A stretch of 64,000 nt of DNA from UBA12158 sp035562735. Lineage in GTDB: Bacteria; Patescibacteriota; Microgenomatia; UBA12405. The DNA is taken from assembly GCA_035562735.1 (NCBI GenBank), contig DATMWB010000003.1, positions 1-64,000 of the forward strand, written 5' to 3'. A model generated the notes under the pieces. The model was not told where the DNA came from, ran no database searches, and saw only the letters and a list, made by a program, of their open reading frames with translations. A program made the translations under genes and the position numbers. This document shows, one piece after another, positions 34,001 through 41,565 of the stretch. The first letter of the stretch is position 1, and every line of letters starts with the position of its first letter.

Positions 34001-34197
34001 CTATCGATTTTATTGAAAAAAATAATAAGAATATGTTTGTCAGAAAAACCTATTCTCTGACCGAGGAAGATGTTATAAAACTAAAATCTCAGATAATTGA
34101 GGTTTTTGAAAAAATAAAATCCCTTGATTTTACCCCCAATTCTAAATGTGAAGACAAAGACCACCTCCATTATTTGTTTGATAGATATTTTAAATGA
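31045..34197 (+). CDS. UvrD-like helicase fused to PD-(D/E)XK nuclease
   Basis: A 1050-residue protein. Residues 1 to about 780 are a superfamily 1 helicase (Q-motif LNPEQKLAVDTI, Walker A AGAGTGKT about residue 31, LVDEFQDSN, GDDDQSIYRFQGA, TVHKAKGLEFEHV, EEDRRLFYVALTRA). From about residue 800 an AddB/RecB-type nuclease follows, with GTSVHGAL (about 835), GKIDKIE (about 925), VVDYKTGK (about 939) and QLVFYKLL. It resembles an AddAB/RecB end-processing machine in one chain. The Cys cluster of AddB is not clearly kept. It starts with GTG; TAAAAT ends 6 nt before it. Confidence 0.88.
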   Translation: MAINFDSEYKKLNPEQKLAVDTIEGPVMVIAGAGTGKTQTITLRIGKILSETQINPSNILCLTFTENAALNMRERLINIIGSPAYNVRISTFHGFCNSIIRDHPEYFLKSTLESEAIDDITQIEIIRSLIDKLPSKSPLKNLNFTYFYQKEIISSLSTLKKENISTTRFNELIKFAADFIVLALPLVDKLTAIRATAKASSEITTLITDLCNSPKINPLYRVRLQYFLNLYTSEICTLSELKKNIKDFIESLNNNLPKLRDLSNIYQSYQQTLQTRGFYDYEDMIIWVILALQTHSELLSQYQEIYQYLLVDEFQDSNSSQMEILNLLTRQQSNPNLFVVGDDDQSIYRFQGASIENVYTFYQKYQKNLKLIVLKNNYRSHQLILDSSQEVINHNQSRITQYIGNLDKSLKSVSTYDPDPINLFAANSPVEENYWVASKIKKLVDGGVTPSDIAILYRNNTDVNDLLPYLSQNNLHYLRSDAINILETLEIQQLLTLLKYLASPSDDTLLFHVLSFNFINLKPLNLYRLFHSISKSNLTLSEAIFDKEFLIKHKFSPKFIKKIKNFTLRITKVQKKSENLPADELFNYIIRKFNYLPYILKIGNLSLLKQLNTLYSHLKQSLATDKTDLFSWVKKLDLLFENNISLNSSALISEVEQSLRLMTVHKAKGLEFEHVFLIKVLSGKWDSSSNRSLIKLPLGILRYDLASSESLEEDRRLFYVALTRAKKQIYITYSRFNDSRREQLVSQFVSEINPKQIEKINSDSTIETNALTALFNPVTLTLQSLNLSSYLQNYLSTNYRFNITHLNSYLKCPLCFFFKTILRLPYPKTKSLSFGTSVHGALAYLSEIYKKENTLIPLSRFLSIFDLNLKRENLSKNDFQDLLYHGHQVLTDYYEYYKNDFNGRCLSEHDFKSLNVRMDDIPLTGKIDKIEFLTGNQVNVVDYKTGKPDSKYQELSPEGDYFRQLVFYKLLCSEAKAFPYEVVSGTIDFIEKNNKNMFVRKTYSLTEEDVIKLKSQIIEVFEKIKSLDFTPNSKCEDKDHLHYLFDRYFK

Positions 34198-34706
34198 GCG
34201 AGAGAATCAGTTTAAATCCGACTTTACCATATAAGATAGATACCTTAAGCTTTGAAATGAGGTATGGAGATGGATTTCAACGCTCACTTCTCCCCTGCCA
34301 ACCGATCCTTGATCAGAATGTAAAAATTGGTGTTCTCGAAAACGGACAATTAAAGTTAAGAAGATTTGCAATTCAAAGAGGTGATGCTGATTTAATTACA
34401 GTTACTACCTCTACAGGTGTTGTAACCTATGATAGACCTGGAAAGTCAGCCTTTATATTTTTTGAAAATAGTGTTGACAAATCATCAATAAACAACCTTT
34501 CAAAACATGTTTTTCAAAAAGAATCAGACAGGAGAGACCATATTCATCTCGCAACAGTTGAATCTATTAATAATTCAGGTTGGGGTGTGGTTTGGACGCC
34601 TTTACAAAAAGTTAATAACTTTCTCCACGTTCGCATAGTTCCAAAAAATAGTACAGATGAATCCAATGTGGAAAATTTATTTAAAGTGTTTAATAAAATT
34701 ATATAA
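34194..34706 (+). CDS. Hypothetical protein
   Basis: A 170-residue soluble protein I do not recognise. It has no signal peptide or membrane helix, and no catalytic motif is obvious. The sequence alternates short beta-like stretches and charged loops. It overlaps the helicase-nuclease gene by 4 bp and ends 5 bp before dUTPase, so it is part of this operon. A role in nucleotide or DNA metabolism is possible from context only. Confidence 0.6.
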   Translation: MSERISLNPTLPYKIDTLSFEMRYGDGFQRSLLPCQPILDQNVKIGVLENGQLKLRRFAIQRGDADLITVTTSTGVVTYDRPGKSAFIFFENSVDKSSINNLSKHVFQKESDRRDHIHLATVESINNSGWGVVWTPLQKVNNFLHVRIVPKNSTDESNVENLFKVFNKII

Positions 34707-34711
34707 ATATC

Positions 34712-35143
34712 ATGCAAGTAAAAATAAAACGTTTCGATAAATCTCTCCCCCTTCCCTCTTACAAAACCGCCGGTGCTGCTGCCTTTGATTTGTGTAGTCG
34801 GGTTGACGTTGTTGTCCCTCTTCATCAAGTGACCATCATCCCCTTAAATATTGCTGTCGAGGTACCCAAGGGGTACCATTCAATTTTAATGTCCCGTTCT
34901 TCTACTCAAAAGCTAGGTCTAACTCCAGCCAATGGGATTGGTCTAATTGACCAGGATTATTGTGGCGACAACGACGAACTTCATTTTGCCGTTATCAATC
35001 ATACCGACCACGAGATAAAAATAGAGAAGGGAACTCGTCTGGCTCAGCTACTCATCGAAAAAACCGAAACCATCGAACTCCTCGAAGTCGACCATTTAGA
35101 ATCATCTGACCGAGGAGGTTTTGGAACGACTGGGGTAAAATAG
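34712..35143 (+). CDS. dut: Deoxyuridine 5'-triphosphate nucleotidohydrolase
   Basis: A 143-residue trimeric dUTPase. The five family motifs are visible: AGAAAFDLCS (1), SRSSTQKLGLTP (2), GLIDQDYCGD (3), KGTRLAQLLIE (4) and DRGGFGTTG (5). It converts dUTP to dUMP and keeps uracil out of DNA; a family-4 uracil-DNA glycosylase is encoded at 49396. Motif 3 has GIGLIDQDYCGDN with Asp in place of the more common Ser/Gly region, still within family range. It follows the hypothetical gene at 5 bp. Confidence 0.94.
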   Translation: MQVKIKRFDKSLPLPSYKTAGAAAFDLCSRVDVVVPLHQVTIIPLNIAVEVPKGYHSILMSRSSTQKLGLTPANGIGLIDQDYCGDNDELHFAVINHTDHEIKIEKGTRLAQLLIEKTETIELLEVDHLESSDRGGFGTTGVK

Positions 35144-35146
35144 ATT

Positions 35147-36211
35147 ATGACTTTTGTTTATATCCTCTTAGTTCTAATTTTGGCTGCTGTTTTGTATTTC
35201 ATCTATCTTCAAAAAACGAATAAGCCCAACGAAATTGATTTGTCCAAAGCGATCGATACTCTAGTCAAGCAATCAAACGACAAATTAAACGATAAAACCC
35301 AACAAATCGATAGCAATCTAAATAATAAAAAAGATGCCATCGAAAAATTGGTCAAACAAATCCATGACGAGCTGGAAACCACTAAATCAAAACTAGAACT
35401 TTCCGATAAAGAAAGAATTGGTTCTTTTAATAGTCTCAAAGAATCCATTGAAAACAGTCGAAAAATTACTGAGCAGTTATCTGTTTCTACCGAAGGTCTG
35501 AAAAAAACTCTGAGCAACAATCAAATGCGTGGCGCCTTTGGCGAAAAAGTTGCCGAAGATTTGTTAAAACAAATCGGTTTTGTCATTGGTGAGCAATACA
35601 CCAAACAAGAAAGTGAGGGTTCGGGTCGTCCTGACTTTACTATCTATCTTCCTGACAAAACAAAAATCAATGTTGACTCCAAGTTTCCCTACTCCAATAT
35701 AACCAAGATGAGTGAGACTGAGGATCCCGCCCAAAAAACTCAGTACCTCAAATTATTTGAACAGGATGTCAAGAAAAAAATTAATGATGTCAGCAATCGC
35801 AATTACATCAATCCCGAAGAAAATACTGTCGATTTTGTCGTTGTATTTATCCCCAACGAAATGATTTTCTCTTTTATCTACGAAAAATTCCCCAGTCTTT
35901 TAGAAGAGGCCTTTAGCAAAAAAATAGTTTTTGCTGGACCCTTTTCCTTTACCGCAATTTTGCGCATGGTCCGCCAAGCCTATGAAAATTTTCGTTTTCA
36001 AAAAAATGTTAGCTCTATTATCGCCCAAATAAAAGTCTTTGGAAGCGAGTTTGAAAAGTACAATGAAGAGTTTGAAAAAATCGGCGACCGCATCAATTCA
36101 CTCCATAAACAGTATGATGAAGTCAACAATGCCCGTACCAAAAAACTACAAAAAGTTGTCGACAAAATTTCTATCGAAGAAGATTCCAAACCACTATCAC
36201 TTACCCCTTGA
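35147..36211 (+). CDS. rmuC: DNA recombination protein RmuC
   Basis: A 354-residue RmuC protein. An N-terminal membrane helix (about residues 3-19) is followed by a long coiled coil (to about residue 120) and the RmuC domain, beginning NNQMRGAFGEKVAEDLLKQIGF, with SGRPDFTIYLPDKTKINVDSKFPYSNI carrying the PD-(D/E)XK-like core. The family limits DNA inversions and is considered a nuclease. TAAAAT overlaps the dut stop codon and lies 5 nt before the ATG. Confidence 0.9.
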   Translation: MTFVYILLVLILAAVLYFIYLQKTNKPNEIDLSKAIDTLVKQSNDKLNDKTQQIDSNLNNKKDAIEKLVKQIHDELETTKSKLELSDKERIGSFNSLKESIENSRKITEQLSVSTEGLKKTLSNNQMRGAFGEKVAEDLLKQIGFVIGEQYTKQESEGSGRPDFTIYLPDKTKINVDSKFPYSNITKMSETEDPAQKTQYLKLFEQDVKKKINDVSNRNYINPEENTVDFVVVFIPNEMIFSFIYEKFPSLLEEAFSKKIVFAGPFSFTAILRMVRQAYENFRFQKNVSSIIAQIKVFGSEFEKYNEEFEKIGDRINSLHKQYDEVNNARTKKLQKVVDKISIEEDSKPLSLTP

Positions 36212-36239
36212 CAGTGCTTAGCAGTCAGTATACTATACT
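36208..36239 (+). promoter_or_regulatory. Promoter of hrcA operon
   Basis: TTGACA (36208-36213), then either TACTAT after 17 bp (36231-36236) or TATACT after 20 bp (36234-36239). The latter is exactly 6 nt before the hrcA ATG, the leaderless spacing used elsewhere. The -10 boxes lie inside the CIRCE-like palindrome. Confidence 0.75.
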
Positions 36240-36244
36240 GCTAA
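36218..36244 (+). promoter_or_regulatory. CIRCE-like HrcA operator
   Basis: TTAGCAGTC-N9-TACTGCTAA. The consensus CIRCE is TTAGCACTC-N9-GAGTGCTAA, so spacing and eight of nine arm positions are symmetrical here, with a variant centre of the arm. It ends 1 nt before the hrcA start and covers the -10 region. HrcA bound here would block its own operon. Confidence 0.85.
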
Positions 36245-36245
36245 T

Positions 36246-36986
36246 ATGGCTGATTTAACCCAACGTCAAATTAAAATTCTAAAGTGCATTACCGAGGAAT
36301 TTATTGATTCCGCCCTTCCTGTCGGTTCTGAAACATTAGAAAAAAAATTCAATCTCGGTATTTCCTCGGCAACCATTAGAAATGAAATGGCCTCATTGAC
36401 CCAATTAGGTTTTCTCAAAAAAGGTCATCTTTCTGCAGGCCGTTGTCCCACATCAATGGGGCTAAAGTATTATGTCCGAAATCTAATGACTCCAAAAAAC
36501 ATGTCAGTTAGTGACGAAATTGGCGTCAAGGAAAAAGTCTGGGGATATCGAAACGAGTTTGAGAAACTCTTAAAAGAAACCACTCGTGAATTAGCTCAAA
36601 AAACTCGTTCCTTGGCTATTGCGACCACCGATCAAGGTTCAATTTTTAGTTATGGTGCCTCCAATCTTTTGGAAGAACCGGAGTTTTATAATATCGATGT
36701 TACTAAAACTGTTCTTTCACTTTTAGACAATCCAAACTTTTGGTTTGAAATTATTAGTAAGGCAGGGGTAAACACCGAAGAACCTTCATCTCAATTAATT
36801 CATCTTCTTGTTGGTGAAGATTTAGGTATGGAACATCTTGAGCCTTGCGGATTTATTTATCAGACCTATCAAGCTGGTCCCCACCGTGGCATTGTCGGAG
36901 TCATTGGACCCGCTAGGGTTCATTATCAGGTAGTAATACCAGTTGTCGATTACTTTGCTGATTTAATTTCTACTATTACCCGTTAA
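36246..36986 (+). CDS. hrcA: Heat-inducible transcription repressor HrcA, short form
   Basis: A 246-residue HrcA. The N-terminal winged-helix domain is clear: LTQRQIKILKCITEEFIDSALPVGSETLEK and SSATIRNEMASLTQLGFL. The GAF-like effector domain is present but the protein is about 100 residues shorter than usual, so the inserted dimerisation segment seems reduced or lost. It represses heat-shock operons through CIRCE and is kept active by GroEL in other bacteria. It heads hrcA-grpE-dnaK. Confidence 0.9.
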   Translation: MADLTQRQIKILKCITEEFIDSALPVGSETLEKKFNLGISSATIRNEMASLTQLGFLKKGHLSAGRCPTSMGLKYYVRNLMTPKNMSVSDEIGVKEKVWGYRNEFEKLLKETTRELAQKTRSLAIATTDQGSIFSYGASNLLEEPEFYNIDVTKTVLSLLDNPNFWFEIISKAGVNTEEPSSQLIHLLVGEDLGMEHLEPCGFIYQTYQAGPHRGIVGVIGPARVHYQVVIPVVDYFADLISTITR

Positions 36987-36997
36987 TTTAAATTAAT

Positions 36998-37483
36998 ATG
37001 GTTACCAAAAAAACTAAAAATAAAACTAATCTTGTGCCCGAAATCCTTAAAATGGAAGACCAAATCAAGGAATTAAATGAAAAATTAACTCGTTCCTTGG
37101 CTGATTATGCTAATTTGCAAAAACGACAAGAAGAACAACATCAATTTTTTGCCACCCTTGCCATTTCAGGATTTGTCTCCCAAATGCTTGGTGTTTTAGA
37201 CGACTTTTTACTTGCCTATCAACATCTGCCTGATGCTGGATTAAAAATGGCCATTGATCGTTTTGAATCAGTTCTAAAAACTCAAGGTTTGGAAGAAATA
37301 AAAGCTAATGGGGAAAAATTTAATCCCGAACTTATGGAATGTCTTCAAAGTGTTGAGGGTAAAGAGGAAATAGTTGTTGAAGTTAAAAAGAGGGGCTATT
37401 TACTAAATGGCCGCTGTCTTCGTCCCGCCCAAGTTACCGTTGGCAAAAAGCCCGTCATTGCGAGCGAAGCGAAGCAATCTTAA
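36998..37483 (+). CDS. grpE: Nucleotide exchange factor GrpE
   Basis: A 161-residue GrpE, which releases ADP from DnaK. It has an N-terminal coiled coil with LADYANLQKRQEEQ and the C-terminal beta domain with ANGEKFNPELMECLQSVEG and GYLLNGRCLRPAQVTVGK. The last nine residues (VIASEAKQS) come from a palindromic repeat (37453-37480) that supplies the C-terminus and stop. It is between hrcA and dnaK. Confidence 0.93.
   Translation: MVTKKTKNKTNLVPEILKMEDQIKELNEKLTRSLADYANLQKRQEEQHQFFATLAISGFVSQMLGVLDDFLLAYQHLPDAGLKMAIDRFESVLKTQGLEEIKANGEKFNPELMECLQSVEGKEEIVVEVKKRGYLLNGRCLRPAQVTVGKKPVIASEAKQS
37453..37480 (+). repeat. Palindromic repeat copy 2, in grpE 3' end
   Basis: A compact 28-bp copy that begins CGTCATTGCGAGCG and ends GAAGCAATCT. 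It is read in the frame giving VIASEAKQS at the end of GrpE. It is identical in its 28 bp to the second copy in alaS at 60468-60495. Confidence 0.88.
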
Positions 37484-37521
37484 TTAATCAATTAATAATT
37501 AATAATTTAAAAAATAAAAAT

Positions 37522-39435
37522 ATGTCAGTAACATCAACCAAAATTATCGGTATAGATTTAGGTACAACCAACTCCTGTGTATCAGTTATGGAAGGTGGTA
37601 CCCCAAAAGTTATTTTAACTGCTGAGGGTAGAAATACCATTCCTTCTATTGTTGAACCTGTCAAAAAATTAGTCGGTGATCTAGCCAAAAGACAGATGGT
37701 TCTCAACCCTAGCAACACCATCTTTAGTATCAAAAGACTTATGGGTCGCCGTTTTGATGATCCTGAAGTTGAAAAAACCAAAAAAATTGCTTCTTATAAA
37801 ATTGTCGCTGGTAAGGACAAAATGGCCGCCGTCGAAATTGATGGTAAGGTATATACTCCCCAAGAAATATCAGCCATGATTCTTCAAAAAGCTAAGGCCG
37901 ATGCCGAAAGATATCTTGGAGAAAAAATAACTGATGCTGTCATTACCGTCCCTGCCTATTTTGATGACTCTCAACGTCAAGCCACCAAACAAGCTGGAGA
38001 AATTGCCGGTCTTAACGTCAAAAGAATTGTAAATGAGCCAACCGCTTCAGCTCTAGCTTATGGATTAGATAAAAAGAAAAAAGGTCTAGTTGCTGTTTAC
38101 GATCTTGGTGGTGGTACCTTTGATATTTCAATTTTAGAAATTGGTGATGGTGTCTTTGAAGTTAAAGCTACCAATGGTGATACCTTTTTAGGTGGTGATG
38201 ATTTTGATCATCGTATTGCCGCTTGGCTTCTTGAAAATTTTCAAAAAGAACACGGTGTTGACTTGAGTAAAGATCCCCAAGCACTTCAACGTGTTCGTGA
38301 AGCTGCCGAAAAAGCTAAGATTGAATTGTCTTCAACCGGTGAAACAGAAATAAATCTTCCCTTTATAACTCAAAAAGACAAAGAATCCCTGCATTTGACC
38401 GTAAAACTCACTCGATCTGAACTAGAGAAAATGGTTGATGATTTAATTCAAAAAACCATTGAACCAGTAGAAAAATGTTTGAAAGATTCTGGTATTCCCA
38501 AATCAGATATCACTGATGTCGTTATGGTCGGAGGTATGACTAGAATGCCAAAGGTGGTTGAAGTCGTTAGAACCTTTTTTGGTCGTGATCCCAATACCAC
38601 CGTCAACCCAGATGAAGTAGTTGCTATTGGCGCCGCAGTTCAAGGAGCAGTTTTGACGGGAGAAGTCAAAGACATTGTTCTTTTGGATGTCACTCCATTA
38701 ACCCTAGGTATCGAAACGGCTGGAGGTGTTCGTACTCCTCTAATTGAGAGAAATACGACCGTACCTACCAAAAAATCTCAGATATTTACGACCTACTCTG
38801 ACAATCAACCACAAGTTGAAATAAACGTCCTCCAGGGTGAACGACCCATGGCCAATGACAACAAATCACTTGGTCGTTTTATACTCGATGGTCTAGCCCC
38901 AGCCCCTCGTGGTACTCCTCAAATTGAAGTTACCTTTGATATTGATAGTAATGGAATTCTTTCAGTTTCTGCCAAAGACAAAGGCACCAATAAAGAACAA
39001 AAAATTACTATTCAAAATGCGACCCACTTAACAGACGACGAAGTCGAAAAAATGAAAAATGATGCTGAGATGCATGCACGCGAAGATGCTGAAAAGCATG
39101 ATTTAGTCGAAAGCAAAAATCGTCTTGATGCCACCATCTTTAACGGTGAAAAAACTCTTAAAGATTTTGCTGACAAAGTAAAACCTGAAGATAAAGAAAA
39201 AATTGAAGAAAAGATAAAAGAGGGTAAAAAACTCTTAAGTAAAGAAGATGCCAGAAAAGACGAATATGACAAATTTGTTGAAGAGCTAAATCAAATACTT
39301 CAAGTCATCGGCCAAGCTGTCTATGGTCAGCCTGATGCTAACAAATCTGATCAATCAACCCCTGAGCCTGAAACCCCAAAAGAAGATGGTGCCAAGGGCA
39401 ACCTCGAACCAGAAGAAGGCGAGGTCGTTAAATAA
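37522..39435 (+). CDS. dnaK: Chaperone protein DnaK
   Basis: A 637-residue Hsp70. The ATPase domain has IGIDLGTTNSCVSVMEGG, the phosphate motif VYDLGGGTFDISIL and GGMTRMPKV. The linker and substrate-binding domain follow (DIVLLDVTPLTLGIET, ERNTTVPTKKSQIF), with a helical lid and an acidic C-terminal tail. It folds proteins together with GrpE (upstream) and DnaJ (downstream). The first residues after the ATG are MSVTSTK, three or four more than usual. It has no visible promoter of its own and is likely read from the hrcA promoter. Confidence 0.97.
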   Translation: MSVTSTKIIGIDLGTTNSCVSVMEGGTPKVILTAEGRNTIPSIVEPVKKLVGDLAKRQMVLNPSNTIFSIKRLMGRRFDDPEVEKTKKIASYKIVAGKDKMAAVEIDGKVYTPQEISAMILQKAKADAERYLGEKITDAVITVPAYFDDSQRQATKQAGEIAGLNVKRIVNEPTASALAYGLDKKKKGLVAVYDLGGGTFDISILEIGDGVFEVKATNGDTFLGGDDFDHRIAAWLLENFQKEHGVDLSKDPQALQRVREAAEKAKIELSSTGETEINLPFITQKDKESLHLTVKLTRSELEKMVDDLIQKTIEPVEKCLKDSGIPKSDITDVVMVGGMTRMPKVVEVVRTFFGRDPNTTVNPDEVVAIGAAVQGAVLTGEVKDIVLLDVTPLTLGIETAGGVRTPLIERNTTVPTKKSQIFTTYSDNQPQVEINVLQGERPMANDNKSLGRFILDGLAPAPRGTPQIEVTFDIDSNGILSVSAKDKGTNKEQKITIQNATHLTDDEVEKMKNDAEMHAREDAEKHDLVESKNRLDATIFNGEKTLKDFADKVKPEDKEKIEEKIKEGKKLLSKEDARKDEYDKFVEELNQILQVIGQAVYGQPDANKSDQSTPEPETPKEDGAKGNLEPEEGEVVK

Positions 39436-39441
39436 AAAAAA

Positions 39442-39488
39442 CGTCATTGCGAGTCCTCCGATATTTATCGGAGGACGTGGCAATCTTG
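39442..39488 (+). repeat. Palindromic repeat copy 3
   Basis: CGTCATTGCGA, then an 11-bp perfect inverted repeat GTCCTCCGATA/TATCGGAGGAC, then GTGGCAATCTTG. It sits between dnaK and dnaJ and may act as a terminator or mRNA-processing hairpin, though no T-tract follows. Confidence 0.8.
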
Positions 39489-39511
39489 TTTGGATATAAT
39501 AGACATCTAAA

Positions 39512-40372
39512 ATGAAAAAAGATTTTTATGAAACACTAGGTGTAAACAAAGGCGCTTCAAAAGAGGAAATAAAGTCTGCCTATCGCAAACAAGCCATGGC
39601 TTGGCATCCCGACAGGAATAAATCTCCCGAAGCCGAGGAAAAATTCAAAGAAATCAACGAAGCTTATGAAGTTTTAAGCAATTCTGAGAAGAAATCTGCT
39701 TATGACCAATTTGGTCATGCTGCTTTCGATCCTAACGCTGGGAATTTTGGAGGTCATACCTATACTCAACAAAATGGCCCCTTTAACTTTACTTGGCAAA
39801 GTCAAAACGGTGGTCAGGGTGCAGATTTTGATTTTGGTGGGTTTAGTAACCCTTTTGACATATTTGAACAATTTTTCGGCGGTGGTACGAGTTTTAATTT
39901 TGGTGGTCAACAGCGTCATCAAATACCAACTTACAAAATTCAAATTTCTTTTTTAGATGCCGCTCATGGCTGTGAAAAAGAAGTAAACATTGATGGTCAC
40001 AAGAAAAAGATAAAAATACCCGCCGGTGTTGATGATGGCCAAAGAATCAGATTTCATGATTTTAATTTATATGTCGATGTACAACCCGATAAGATTTTCA
40101 AAAGAGAGGGGAATGATGTTTATGTAATACAAAATATAACCTTATCACAGGCTATATTAGGTGATGTTATCGAAGTTCCCACCCTAGGTGATAAATTAAA
40201 AATTCGCGTAAAATCAGGTACTCAACCAAACACTCTCGTCAGGCTTCGTGGACAAGGAATAAAAGATGTTAGTGGTTATGGAGTTGGCGATCTTTACATA
40301 AGACTAAATGTTGTGATTCCCTCTCATCTTTCCAGTAAACAAAAGGAACTTATAAAAGAACTCGGATTATAA
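39512..40372 (+). CDS. DnaJ-type co-chaperone without zinc domain
   Basis: A 286-residue type II J-protein (CbpA/DnaJ-B-like). The J domain (residues 1-70) has the catalytic HPD in MAWHPDRNK. A Gly/Phe-rich linker (about 75-135) and the two C-terminal beta domains follow. The CxxCxGxG zinc repeats of DnaJ are absent. It stimulates DnaK ATPase. TATAAT at 39495-39500 lies 11 nt before the ATG, giving it its own promoter after the repeat. Confidence 0.9.
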   Translation: MKKDFYETLGVNKGASKEEIKSAYRKQAMAWHPDRNKSPEAEEKFKEINEAYEVLSNSEKKSAYDQFGHAAFDPNAGNFGGHTYTQQNGPFNFTWQSQNGGQGADFDFGGFSNPFDIFEQFFGGGTSFNFGGQQRHQIPTYKIQISFLDAAHGCEKEVNIDGHKKKIKIPAGVDDGQRIRFHDFNLYVDVQPDKIFKREGNDVYVIQNITLSQAILGDVIEVPTLGDKLKIRVKSGTQPNTLVRLRGQGIKDVSGYGVGDLYIRLNVVIPSHLSSKQKELIKELGL

Positions 40373-40398
40373 GTATCGGTTTTTAAGCTATTTAGTGC

Positions 40399-40460
40399 TA
40401 TAATATCCCAATTAATCTGTGGTATTCGGAATGGGGGCCGGTGTGTCCCCATTTTTGTTT
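40399..40460 (+). promoter_or_regulatory. nusA promoter and leader attenuator
   Basis: TGC-TATAAT (extended -10, ends 40404). In the leader, AATGGGG (40430-40436) can pair with CCCCATT (40447-40453), which is directly followed by TTTGTTTT. This is a terminator-like hairpin 24 nt before the nusA start. NusA enhances termination, so feedback control is plausible. Confidence 0.6.
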
Positions 40461-40476
40461 TACCAAAAGGAGAAAC

Positions 40477-41466
40477 ATGGATATAAAAAGACTACCAAAA
40501 ACAGAATTTGCTGCTGCTGTAGCTCAAATTGCTGGGGAAAGAAATATCAATCCCCAAGAGATTATTGATGCCATCGAACAAGGTTTAATTTCGGCATACA
40601 AAAGAGATCAAAAAGAACATGGTGTTTTAGTACCTGAAGATACTCTGTTTGAAGTTGATTTAGCTCCCGAATCGGGATCATTTGCTATTTTTCAGCTAGA
40701 TGGAGAAAAAAGAACCAATGTTACTCCTCCCGGTTTTGGTCGTATTGCCGCCATGACTGCCAAACAAGTAATCGATCAAAAAATTCACGAAGTAGAAAGA
40801 GATACCATTGTTTCTGAATATCGACAAAAAATTGGCTCTCTTATTGCTGGCGTAATTCTTCGAATCGATCCATATAAAATGACTGTTGGTATCGGTAAAA
40901 CTGAAGGAGTCTTCTTAAAAGAAGAACAAATCAGAAATGAGTCTTTAAGCATTGGTGCCAAAAAATTGTTTTTAATTAAAGAAGTTCGAGAAGATGAAAA
41001 TACAGGTAGAAAAGACATTGTTCTTTCTCGACGTGACCCAGAATTCATCGAACAACTCTTTGCCCGTGAGGTACCAGAAGTTGGTAATCGCACCGTTGTT
41101 GTGGAAAAGATTGCCAGAGAAGCTGGCCAAAGAACCAAAATTGCTGTTTCCAGTTCTCAAAACGGTATTGATCCCGTTGGTTCATGTATTGGTCAAAAAG
41201 GTTCTCGTATTCAATCAGTTTTAAGTGAACTTCCCGCTGAAGAAAAGGTTGATGTCGTCGCTTTTGCCAAAAATCAAACTCAATTTATTATCAACGCTTT
41301 ATCACCGGCTTCTGATGTCAAAGTAATCTCCCTAAAAGGAAATTTGGCTGTCGTTGAAGTTCCAGAAGAACAACTAGCTCTTGCCATTGGTTCAGGGGGA
41401 GAAAATGTTCGTTTGGCTGGGATGTTAACCGATACTGACATCAAAGTCAGTGCTACCAAGAAATAA
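40477..41466 (+). CDS. nusA: Transcription termination/antitermination protein NusA, short
   Basis: A 329-residue NusA. It keeps the N-terminal RNA polymerase-binding domain, the S1 domain (LIAGVILRIDPYKMTVGIGKTEGVFLKEEQI) and two KH domains (with DPVGSCIGQKGSRIQSV and LALAIGSGGENVRLAGMLT). C-terminal acidic repeats are missing. ATG at 40477 is chosen because AAGGAG lies 8 nt upstream, one of the few good Shine-Dalgarno sites in the window; an upstream in-frame start lies within the leader hairpin. Confidence 0.94.
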   Translation: MDIKRLPKTEFAAAVAQIAGERNINPQEIIDAIEQGLISAYKRDQKEHGVLVPEDTLFEVDLAPESGSFAIFQLDGEKRTNVTPPGFGRIAAMTAKQVIDQKIHEVERDTIVSEYRQKIGSLIAGVILRIDPYKMTVGIGKTEGVFLKEEQIRNESLSIGAKKLFLIKEVREDENTGRKDIVLSRRDPEFIEQLFAREVPEVGNRTVVVEKIAREAGQRTKIAVSSSQNGIDPVGSCIGQKGSRIQSVLSELPAEEKVDVVAFAKNQTQFIINALSPASDVKVISLKGNLAVVEVPEEQLALAIGSGGENVRLAGMLTDTDIKVSATKK

Positions 41467-41479
41467 AAGTCTTTGCACC

Positions 41480-41552
41480 CGTCATTGCGAGGGTGCAAGC
41501 GACCAAGCAATCTATTTTTAAAGATTGCTTCACGATTACGTTCGCAATGACA
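41480..41552 (+). repeat. Palindromic repeat pair 4, inverted
   Basis: Two copies in opposite orientation. CGTCATTGCGAG...CCAAGCAATCT (41480-41513) is followed by AGATTGCTTCACG...CGCAATGAC (41521-41551), the reverse complement of the family. Together they can form one long hairpin between nusA and infB. Confidence 0.85.
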
Positions 41553-41565
41553 AAAATATAAAATT

